The notes below the pieces were generated by a model, which was not told where the DNA came from, did no database searches, and saw nothing but the letters and a program-made list of their open reading frames with translations. This document shows positions 26,788-34,255 of a stretch of 64,000 bases of DNA, piece by piece; positions within the stretch are counted from its first letter, which is position 1, and each line of letters begins with the position of its first letter. Source of the DNA: Rhizobium sp. BK196 (GTDB lineage Bacteria; Pseudomonadota; Alphaproteobacteria; Rhizobiales; Rhizobiaceae). A program made the position numbers and the translations under genes. The DNA is taken from assembly GCF_014193255.1 (NCBI RefSeq), contig NZ_JACHZB010000002.1, positions 186,001-250,000 of the forward strand. The letters are read 5' to 3'.

Positions 26788-28932
26788 ATGAAGCTGGGCG
26801 TTGCGCTGATCTCAAGTATTTTTATTGTTACCTTCTTTCCGCAATCGGGCAATACGGGCTCCGTATGGCCGGACGCCGATGCGCCTGACCGGTTGCAACA
26901 GACGATCAGAGAGGCGACTTGCGCGGAAGCTTCTGCGGCGACCATGTCGGCCAAACTGGACGGGACCTCCTTGAGCGGCCTCTTGACCAGCCCATCCGCA
27001 ACTCGAACAACATTCCACGTATCTCCGGATGGCAACGACAATTGGAGCGGCCTCCTTCCCGCAGCTAACACACAGCGCAACGACGGTCCTTTCGCCAGCA
27101 TTGAGCACGCTCGTGATGCAGCGCGTGAGAAGGGTGGCCCAAGCGTAATTGCAATGAGCAGTGGCGACTATTATCTCGCTCAACCAATCGTCTTCGACGC
27201 TCGCGATGCGGGCTTGATCATAACGGCGAGATGCAACGGGACTCCGGTTTTACATGGCGGTCCGCTTGTGCAGAACTGGGCGTTACAAGCCAACGGGCGC
27301 TGGACGGCACCTCTGAAGTTGCCTTCAGGGGATGGAGTTGGAGACCTTTTCGTCGACGGCGCCCGCCAGACGAGTGCCCGCTTTCCCAACGTTCCCGTTG
27401 ACGGAGATCCGCGCAAGGGATGGTTGTTCGCCGCCGAATGCGATCCGCCTATCGGCCCCTGGGCAGGCAACACACGCTTTTGCTTCCATCCGGGGGATCT
27501 TCCGGCTTTGGGAGATGTGACATCGCTGACCGTCGATATTGTCGGAGGATTTCAGCCCGGAAGCCAATGGGGGAACGATACGCTTCCGGTGGTTTCAATC
27601 GACGCCGAGAAGAGGACCATTGATACCAAGGGCACCAGTTATTTCTTTACCGCAGAAGGCAGCCGCTATTTCTTGAGCGGCACGGAAGCCTTGCTCGATG
27701 CTCCCGGGGAATGGTTGTACGATCCCACTATGGGTCAGCTCCGCTATATCACAGTGGATCGATCTTTTCCTGGCGCGGTCGTCGTTGCAGGTATCTTGCC
27801 GACTTTCTTCCGGCTTGCGGGAGCCGACGGGATGACTATCTCGGGGCTGGAGTTTCGTGATGGAGCTCCGCAGGGAAGCGGCAAACTGGGCACAGACACC
27901 AGAGGCTTTGGTGCCATCCGGCTCGAGGGAGCTAACCGTGTCAGGCTGCTAGGCAACGTCATCGAAAATATCGGCGTTGGTATTCACGTGTCAGAAAGTC
28001 AGGATGTTTTGATTGCCGGCAATGCGATCGGCAATGTGGCCGGCAATGGAATTTACGTTGGCACGACCTATGGGAGTTTCGGCAAATCAAACGGTGCCAG
28101 AATCCTGTCGAACCATATTCATGATGTCGGGCAGGTATATTATGATACAGCCGGGGTATCTTTCCAAGCCACAGACAACATCCGGATCGCTAACAATCTG
28201 ATCGAAAACGTTGCGCAGTTCGGGATCGGCGGTGGCTCTACCTGGGGTCCACAAGATGCCGTTCATGACGCGGTCATCGAACATAACGTCGTCCGCAATG
28301 CCAATCAGCGTACGTCAGATGGTGGTGCCATCAAGCTGATGGGCGAGCAGGGCGACCCACTGAATAGCATCATCCGCGAGAATCTTGTGACCGGAACAGG
28401 GCATCTGATGAACCGGGCCGACGGAACGTTTTGGCCGGCCGGATACGACAATATCGATGAATGGCCTACTCCTATAAGCTGGGCGATCTATACCGACGGT
28501 AAGGCCAGTGGGGTGCGCATCGAAGGAAATACTCTTTCAGGCAACGTATCAGCGATCGGGATCAATGGCGGCTGGAGCAATCTGGTGACAGGAAATGTCA
28601 TCTCACATGGATCAGGCGTAGTTTTTCGTGTTGATGATGCGACGGGCCGAGGGTGGCACCCGCAATGGGCGCGCCCTAACCGCATCGAGGAGAATGTTGT
28701 ATCGGTTGACAGTGACAGCGGCATCGTAGCAAGCGTCAACGCTCCCGATCATGGGCTTGGGTTTGTGCACTTCGCACGCAATCGTTACAGCGGCAATTTG
28801 AACGACAAGAGTTTCCGATTGAATTGGCGAATGACGCTGTGGGGGAATTCTGGCAACCTGAGTGATTTCCAGAACGCTGGGGTCGACACAGACAGCGTCG
28901 TCATTCCCGCCGACAAGAAAGAGGACGAGTGA
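26788..28932 (+). CDS. Secreted right-handed parallel beta-helix protein
   Basis: A 714-residue protein with a signal peptide (VALISSIFIVTFFPQSGNTG). After a spacer of about 55 residues comes the FHVSPDGNDNWSGL motif and GPFASIEHARDAAR, the usual opening of secreted beta-helix glycosidase/lyase-like proteins. Residues about 330-640 form pectate-lyase-like coils with NxI/NxV turns (ISGLEFRDG; VRLLGNVIENIGVGIHV; ILSNHIHDVGQ; VIEHNVVRNANQRTSDGG; RIEGNTLSGNVSAIGING). This fold carries polysaccharide lyases, glycosidases, epimerases and phage tailspikes. Catalytic residues cannot be assigned by eye. It is divergent from the polyprenyl-arabinose genes, so action on the polysaccharide made with that donor is possible. 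Confidence 0.8.
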   Translation: MKLGVALISSIFIVTFFPQSGNTGSVWPDADAPDRLQQTIREATCAEASAATMSAKLDGTSLSGLLTSPSATRTTFHVSPDGNDNWSGLLPAANTQRNDGPFASIEHARDAAREKGGPSVIAMSSGDYYLAQPIVFDARDAGLIITARCNGTPVLHGGPLVQNWALQANGRWTAPLKLPSGDGVGDLFVDGARQTSARFPNVPVDGDPRKGWLFAAECDPPIGPWAGNTRFCFHPGDLPALGDVTSLTVDIVGGFQPGSQWGNDTLPVVSIDAEKRTIDTKGTSYFFTAEGSRYFLSGTEALLDAPGEWLYDPTMGQLRYITVDRSFPGAVVVAGILPTFFRLAGADGMTISGLEFRDGAPQGSGKLGTDTRGFGAIRLEGANRVRLLGNVIENIGVGIHVSESQDVLIAGNAIGNVAGNGIYVGTTYGSFGKSNGARILSNHIHDVGQVYYDTAGVSFQATDNIRIANNLIENVAQFGIGGGSTWGPQDAVHDAVIEHNVVRNANQRTSDGGAIKLMGEQGDPLNSIIRENLVTGTGHLMNRADGTFWPAGYDNIDEWPTPISWAIYTDGKASGVRIEGNTLSGNVSAIGINGGWSNLVTGNVISHGSGVVFRVDDATGRGWHPQWARPNRIEENVVSVDSDSGIVASVNAPDHGLGFVHFARNRYSGNLNDKSFRLNWRMTLWGNSGNLSDFQNAGVDTDSVVIPADKKEDE

Positions 28933-29097
28933 CGCCTTCGGCTGGCGTGTCGCCGCGATGGTTTTGAGCGCCAGTTCTGAACAAGCTCCCGTGGTGTAAC
29001 TGGCCGCCGATTGGCATCGGCCGGAGGGGATATCAGCGTGCCAGAGCGGGCAGGCTGATTTGAGGATCATCTTCCATTCGCGCCATGGTCTCAAGCG

Positions 29098-29405
29098 TCA
29101 TGTGCCTTGCGCGTTGAACTGGCCGAGCAGCAGTGCGCCAACGAGACGACCGATCGCTTCGTCGTTCGCAGGATGCCGACAACCTCGGTGCGGCGCTTGA
29201 TTTCGCGATACCGCGGCCTTGATGCCTTCGTGAGCATCGAAGCGCCGCTTGAGCCGCAAAGTATCAGACAAATAAGCAGAGTTTCGAGCTAAGCCGGAAT
29301 CTATCTCCCCGTCTACGCAGCCAATAGGAAACATGCCCAGGGTCAGAAGCGCGGGCAACTGGTTGGCGGTTGCCGCAAGTGTTTCGCCGCCTGGCTTTTG
29401 AATGC
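29098..29405 (-). pseudogene. Decayed partial copy of the adjacent GT-C-like gene
   Basis: Bases about 29240-29352 align closely with 29568-29690 inside the neighbouring gene: shared blocks include GCGCCGCTTGA, GAGCCGGAAT, ATCTC, CCGTC and GCCAATAGG, with a nine-base deletion and point changes. On the minus strand, PALLTLGM and the region ending RKAHDA match PLLTLGM and LRHDA of the intact protein, but the frame has several stops and shifts. The rest of bases 28933-29097 shows no gene. This is the remnant of a duplicated or replaced paralogue. Confidence 0.7.
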
Positions 29406-29408
29406 CCC

Positions 29409-30668
29409 CTACACAAACTCCGTCATATGCCTGACGGTCAGCGCGAAATAGCCCATGAAGACTATGAGCATAAGAGCATCGTGACGGAGGCTTTTTTGCT
29501 GCGTTCGCGCCATTCCGAGGCACAAGAAAAGCAAAACGGCAACCTCCGAGTAACGTTGCCAACTGAACCTTTGCGCCGCTTGACCTGCAAAATAGCAGGC
29601 AAACAAGGATAGTTCCGGGCTGAGCCGGAATCCATCTCTCCGTCCACGCCGCCAATAGGCAAATGCAACGACCATACCCAAGGTCAGGAGCGGAAGGGTC
29701 AAAAGGGGGCGACCATAGATCGTCGGCAGGTGCGCTGCCACGGTCCACACGACCGAATACGGCCTGGAGCCACCATCTTCCGGGATAAGGAGCCACAGCG
29801 CGAGAGAAATCACTGCGATGGCAATGATCTCACGTGTCCGGGCGGGCACGTCGCCGGCGAGGTCCTCTTTGCGCAGAAAAAGCCAGCCGAAGACGCCGAG
29901 AAGCGCCAACCCATGCAAGAGCGGTCCAAACGAGAATCCGGTGTGCATCTCTCGCCACTCCGGAGGCGTCGGTCCACCCCAATGTATCACAAGGCTCGCG
30001 GCAACCAGCAAGGACGGCGCCAGCGTCAGTATAGCTAAACCAACCATCCGCCATGTGACGATGCGAGGCCATTGTTCGGCGACAGCCATGAGTCCGAAGG
30101 CACCGGCTGCACTGAGGAAGTTTTGCCGTGCGATTGTGGATATTGCGCCCGCGATGCCGAACGCAATTGGCCGGCGCGGGTAAAGGGCGAGCGAATAAGC
30201 CATTGCGAAGAAACCAGCCATCGAAAGGCTTTCACTTACGGGATGCAGGGCGGGCGTCCAGAAATAGCTCGACGAAACGAGCGGGAAGCCGATCACTAAG
30301 GCCCGAAGCGGAGAAGCACCACTGGATCGCAATGCCGCATAGAAGAAGAGAAGTGAGATTGTCGTCAAGATGGCGGGCCCGAATGTGGACTGCCAGCTGG
30401 TCTGATCAAGTGCTTCTGCCCCGGTTAGCCATGCAAGGATAGCCATGAGCCAATGAAATCCAGGACCGGTCGCCGACCACGCGGGGTAAGTCCACTTGAT
30501 GCCCCATTCTATGAACCAATTGATCTGCGGTAAATGATATAGTTCGGCATCGAGGGCACCCCAATGTGTCGGATCGAGATCTGAAGAAAACGCGGCGACA
30601 GCTATCGCATAGGCGAAGAGAAGAATTGGAACGACATATCTGTCACGGTTCAGGCCGAGGGTTCTCAT
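29409..30668 (-). CDS. Multipass membrane protein, GT-C glycosyltransferase-like (ALG10-like motif)
   Basis: A 419-residue protein with about ten hydrophobic segments. The first periplasmic loop reads LDAELYHLPQINWFIEWG, followed by YPAWSATGPGFHWLMA. This resembles the loop of ALG10/DIE2 glucosyltransferases (D-E-F-H-I-P-Q and T-P-G-L-Y), where acidic residues in loop 1 bind the donor. GT-C enzymes use polyprenyl-phosphate sugars on the outer face of the membrane, which fits the neighbouring polyprenyl-arabinose genes (inference). Its ATG overlaps the stop of the upstream SUMF1-type gene (ATGA). No closer family name is claimed. Confidence 0.65.
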   Translation of the reverse strand: MRTLGLNRDRYVVPILLFAYAIAVAAFSSDLDPTHWGALDAELYHLPQINWFIEWGIKWTYPAWSATGPGFHWLMAILAWLTGAEALDQTSWQSTFGPAILTTISLLFFYAALRSSGASPLRALVIGFPLVSSSYFWTPALHPVSESLSMAGFFAMAYSLALYPRRPIAFGIAGAISTIARQNFLSAAGAFGLMAVAEQWPRIVTWRMVGLAILTLAPSLLVAASLVIHWGGPTPPEWREMHTGFSFGPLLHGLALLGVFGWLFLRKEDLAGDVPARTREIIAIAVISLALWLLIPEDGGSRPYSVVWTVAAHLPTIYGRPLLTLPLLTLGMVVAFAYWRRGRRDGFRLSPELSLFACYFAGQAAQRFSWQRYSEVAVLLFLCLGMARTQQKSLRHDALMLIVFMGYFALTVRHMTEFV

Positions 30669-31459
30669 GGCGTACCCGGATCTAGAGCCACACGGAAGCC
30701 GACGTCAGGCCTGCGGGCGCCGGGGGTCAGCTTGTAACGTGCGCTCGCTCGGGCAAAACCTGAAGGAAGCAAATAAGAGCCACCTCGCACCACGCGCACC
30801 CTGCAATCCGCCGGGTCTTGCGCCGAGCCGTCCCGCGGCGCGCGATCATAGGCGCCATAGCAATCCTGCACCCACTCCCATACATTGCCGTAGAGGTCGT
30901 AAAATCCTTCCGGTGTGGGTTTGAACCTGCTCACTGGCGCGGCGGATTCGAAAGTATCTGCGCCCCCGACCGCCGGGCGGCAGCAGGACTCGTCGCCGAA
31001 GTTGCCAAAAGCCGGATCGGCATCATCGCCCCACCAGAAACGTGATTGTGTACCTGCGCGGGCGATCAGTTCCCACTCTGCTTCGGACATGAGACGATAG
31101 CGGTCGCCGGTCTGCGCGCTCAACCACGCGGTATAGGACTGCGCATCGCGCCAGGACACACCAGTTACCGGATAGTCGTCGCCTTGCGCTTTGAAAAGCG
31201 GTGCCCGACAGACCCCGGCGCGAACACATGCGTCATACTGTCGGGACGTGATCTCGCTTTGCGAGGCCGAGAAGGCTCTGATGTCAACGACGCGGTTGCC
31301 GTGCTCGTCGGGGGCCGACCAATTATCGTGATCGCCGCCCATCTCGAATTTGCCGGCCGGCACGAGCACCATATCCGGTGCCGGCTCGAACGAACCAGCC
31401 GACGAACTGCCGGATGCAAGCATCGAAAGCGCTAAAACAAGCCAACCCACTGAGCGCAA
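30665..31459 (-). CDS. Secreted SUMF1/formylglycine-generating-enzyme-fold protein lacking catalytic cysteines
   Basis: A 264-residue protein from a TTG at 31459 (GGTGG upstream), placed so that RSVGWLVLALSMLASGSSSA is a signal peptide; longer frames upstream lack support. The SUMF1 (FGE-sulfatase) fold is shown by MVLVPAGKFEMGGD, VTGVSWRDAQSYTAWLS, RLMSEAEWELIARAGT, YDLYGNVWEWVQDCYG, VRVVRGGSYL and RRPDVGFRVA. In true FGE two cysteines follow the RGGSYL motif; here it continues LPSGFARASARYK without either. So it is unlikely to activate sulfatases and may bind sugar or act as a structural partner. It is coupled to the GT-C-like gene by a four-base overlap. Confidence 0.82.
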   Translation of the reverse strand: MRSVGWLVLALSMLASGSSSAGSFEPAPDMVLVPAGKFEMGGDHDNWSAPDEHGNRVVDIRAFSASQSEITSRQYDACVRAGVCRAPLFKAQGDDYPVTGVSWRDAQSYTAWLSAQTGDRYRLMSEAEWELIARAGTQSRFWWGDDADPAFGNFGDESCCRPAVGGADTFESAAPVSRFKPTPEGFYDLYGNVWEWVQDCYGAYDRAPRDGSAQDPADCRVRVVRGGSYLLPSGFARASARYKLTPGARRPDVGFRVALDPGTP

Positions 31460-31823
31460 AACTATACCACCGCCAGCCAAACCAACGTTACGCTGCAAAA
31501 TTGTAGAACATTCCGCTTTTGTTAGGCGAGGGCCATATGTTGGGATCCGGGTTCGCCTCTTATGACGAGGGGCTAATTCTAAAGGACGGTTTGACACAAG
31601 CGAATTGAGCGACGTTTTGAAGGCGCGTGCTTTTCCGAGGGCTGGGTAAAGCGTCGAGCCTGATTGGAAGGCCAGGACCGCCGATGGATGCGAAGATGTG
31701 CAGCCATTCAAAGCTGACCCGGCAAGGCTCGGCCGACCGCGACTATCTCCCAGCACGACGACCGCGGCGGGCGCAGTTATCCTGCGCTATGAGCCGGTCA
31801 AGGAGTACCCTCGCCGGCTTGGA
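31460..31823. other. Intergenic region, nothing recognised
   Basis: These 364 bases separate the SUMF1-type gene start from the channel gene stop. No gene, repeat or clear terminator was seen; the region should contain the promoter of the SUMF1-type gene. Confidence 0.35.
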
Positions 31824-32891
31824 TTATTCCTTCGGTGGCCCGCCCCGCCGCTCCAGCGCCGTCTTGCGGATGGTCTCGGCGATCTGCGGACTACTGCTCG
31901 ACAACATCTGGAAATCCACGGCGTAGAGCGACAGCAGCGATACCTCGGTTGCTGCGCTGACCGTCGCTGAGCGCGGTTCGCCGCTGATCAGCGCCATCTC
32001 GCCGAAGAAGTTTCCGGCACCGAGTTCCACTGGATGATCGGGTGTCGCCACGGTGACCCGTCCCTCGACGATGAAGAACATCTGATCGCCAGCATCACCC
32101 TTGCGGCAGATCACGCCACCTGCGGGAACAATGCGCGGTCGCAACGCCCGTACGATCTCGATCAGTGCTGCGGATTCAAGCTTCTGGAACAGAGGTACTG
32201 CAGCGACCAATTGCCAGTTGCGAACGAAGTCTCGGCGGCGAACCTCTTCGTAGAAGCCGGTGGCGAGGATGCCGGCCCAAAGTGCAAAAATACCGATCCC
32301 GCTCATCATCACCAATCCGGCTAGAACTCGGCCTGCAAGGCTCTGCGGAATCTCGTCACCGTAGCCGGTCGTCGACAGCGTCACGACCGCCCACCACATC
32401 GCCTGCGGAATGCTGCCGAACTTATCGGGCTGGACGTCTCGCTCGAGGATATAACCGGCCAACGCAGCGCCAAAAAGAACGATGCCGAACACCGATGTCA
32501 CGCCAAGCAGATTGCGCGATTCATTCGCGACCACCCTTGCCAGCAGCCTGAAAAAGGTCGAGTCGCGCAACGGCTTGAGAAGCCAAATGGCGCAATAGAG
32601 GTTTCGATCACGGGAGCCAACGAACAAGAACGCAGCAGCCGGAACCAGAACCGCCAGCAAATCAATCACGAGGGCCGGCATCCCGCCCGACAAGCCATGT
32701 CGCCGTGAAAGCAATGTGCCGCTCAATTGGAGGACATAGGCCAGCCAAATTGCCGCAAGGAGCAGCTCAAAGACAAGCCTCTCCTGTCCAGTAAGGCCCT
32801 CGGTCGTCAGCGCGGCAACGACCAAGAGACCAATTGTAACCAATAGCGCGTTGAGCGGCGTCGAAATCTTTGAGAAAGGCACTGCCGACAT
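31824..32891 (-). CDS. Cyclic-nucleotide-gated potassium channel, MloK1-like
   Basis: A 355-residue channel with six membrane segments, a K+ selectivity filter TLSTTGYGDEIPQS near residue 175, and a C-terminal cyclic-nucleotide-binding domain (about 220-340) with the phosphate-binding cassette GAGNFFGEMALISGEPRSAT. Long stretches match the well-studied Mesorhizobium loti channel MloK1 from memory, including LLKPLRDSTFF, KFGSIPQAMWWAV and VRNWQLVAAVPLFQKL; the length is the same. MloK1 opens on binding cAMP and lacks a strong voltage-sensor charge pattern. The ATG at 32891 has GGGAGT six bases upstream; a longer frame to 32969 is not favoured. It stands alone. Confidence 0.93.
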   Translation of the reverse strand: MSAVPFSKISTPLNALLVTIGLLVVAALTTEGLTGQERLVFELLLAAIWLAYVLQLSGTLLSRRHGLSGGMPALVIDLLAVLVPAAAFLFVGSRDRNLYCAIWLLKPLRDSTFFRLLARVVANESRNLLGVTSVFGIVLFGAALAGYILERDVQPDKFGSIPQAMWWAVVTLSTTGYGDEIPQSLAGRVLAGLVMMSGIGIFALWAGILATGFYEEVRRRDFVRNWQLVAAVPLFQKLESAALIEIVRALRPRIVPAGGVICRKGDAGDQMFFIVEGRVTVATPDHPVELGAGNFFGEMALISGEPRSATVSAATEVSLLSLYAVDFQMLSSSSPQIAETIRKTALERRGGPPKE

Positions 32892-33184
32892 TACAGACTC
32901 CCAACCGCCTGGCATTCGTCGACAATAGATACCTTCGGGCCACACGCAAGGGAACGGGAACTGACGCAATGTGTCTTCGCGTCAAAGATTTGGGCTTTGC
33001 GCCAAAATGGGTCGAGGGGTCCGCCGAACCGGCCCTCGAGCTAAAGGCGGTGCGGGGCATCGATTTCCGGATCGGGCTTGGGCGTTGCCTGGAAAAAGAA
33101 AGACCCGATCGCCCCGCGTGATGACGTCGTCGACATTTGCCTTATCCCTCGCATGATCGGGAGGGTGAGGGACGCGGTACCTCC

Positions 33185-33754
33185 CTAGCGCAGCTTCTCA
33201 ACGGCGACGGCAAGACACGTCTTGAACGCGGCAAGGTCCGTATAGAGCGCATCCCGCGGCGCGTCTCCGATGATGAGGACGCCACCGCGCCGCTCAATCC
33301 CGGCGTGCAGCATGAGATTGTCAGCAAGGCCAAAATCCTCGACCGCAATTCCGTTCGGGTCTCGCAGTCGACCTTCAGCATCATACGCGACGGCCCCGCC
33401 ATAGAGATCGCTCACTCGCCCGCTGTGATCGCGGGCCACATTCGTGTAGGCGAATACAGGCTTACCGCTTGCGCACATAAAACCGAGTTCGAAGGCCGTC
33501 CCCGTATCGGCGGCAATGCCGCGAAACGGCGTCAGATTGGCGATGATCGCATCAGCCTCGATCATCATCTTCTCGTCCACTGCGTTTATCGCCGCGGCCC
33601 GCTCGCGCTTCGAGTTCGTATGCGGGATTTCCAGATCGCCGGGCGAAAGCGGGAAAAGTCCCGCCTCACGGGCAAGCGCTGCTTTCTGGTCGAGGATCTC
33701 ACGGGCGTTCGGAAGGAAGACCTCGGGACCCGCCAGATAAACTTTTTTTGTCAT
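33185..33754 (-). CDS. Nucleoside 2-deoxyribosyltransferase-family protein
   Basis: A 189-residue cytosolic protein of the PF05014 family. Motifs: KKVYLAGPEVFLPNA at the N-terminus, MIEADAIIANLTPFRG in the middle, GTAFELGFMCASGKPVFAYT with the nucleophilic Glu, and DNLMLHAGI near the end, which completes the partner subunit's site in known enzymes. The family exchanges or removes bases of (deoxy)nucleosides or nucleotides. The ATG at 33754 has AGGTG upstream. It is monocistronic. Confidence 0.85.
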   Translation of the reverse strand: MTKKVYLAGPEVFLPNAREILDQKAALAREAGLFPLSPGDLEIPHTNSKRERAAAINAVDEKMMIEADAIIANLTPFRGIAADTGTAFELGFMCASGKPVFAYTNVARDHSGRVSDLYGGAVAYDAEGRLRDPNGIAVEDFGLADNLMLHAGIERRGGVLIIGDAPRDALYTDLAAFKTCLAVAVEKLR

Positions 33755-34255
33755 AAATGCACCTGAAACGAATGGGTTCGACAACCAAAATATCTTCCTC
33801 GCTGTACAGCGAAGAGGGATTACAATCCAGTGGGCGAAAGCCGCCCATCCAGCGCGGCCACCTATTAGCGCAACGCCGCGCGGCTGGCCATCATGTGGCG
33901 TAGGCAGCGCAGTCGTGACGTTAAGCTTGCGCTGCTTCCGGATGCCGATCCTTCTCCTCCTGCTTAGCGGCGACCGGGAGGTTCGTTGTTATCAGCCGTC
34001 TCTTGCGTGGTATCGATGAACGCAATGCGCTTGCTGCCAAGCTGGCGCGGCAGCGCGCAAGTTCACGCCTAATTACCTGTGGGAGTAGCTTCAGAGTCTC
34101 TGGATGGATCGTTTTGGATGCGTCTGCAGCCCTGCTGGCAGTTCGAGAAAAGCTCCTGTCTGCGTTGTGAAACCAAACACCTCTGGCGCCTTGCAGCGGT
34201 TCAGGGCATCCTATGATGGCTGAAAATTGTGTTTATGGCAGTTGGAGGAATGCCG
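33755..34255. other. Intergenic region of about 500 bases
   Basis: It separates two divergent genes. A perfect palindrome, TCGCTGTACAGCGA, lies at 33799-33812, 45 bases upstream of the nucleoside-transferase start, and could be an operator. The rest contains short frames with no believable gene. The downstream gene's ribosome site GGAGG is at 34244-34248. Confidence 0.45.

Noticed and set aside
30665..31459. Formylglycine-generating enzyme (sulfatase activator)
   Set aside because: Both catalytic cysteines after the RGGSYL motif are absent and no sulfatase gene is nearby.
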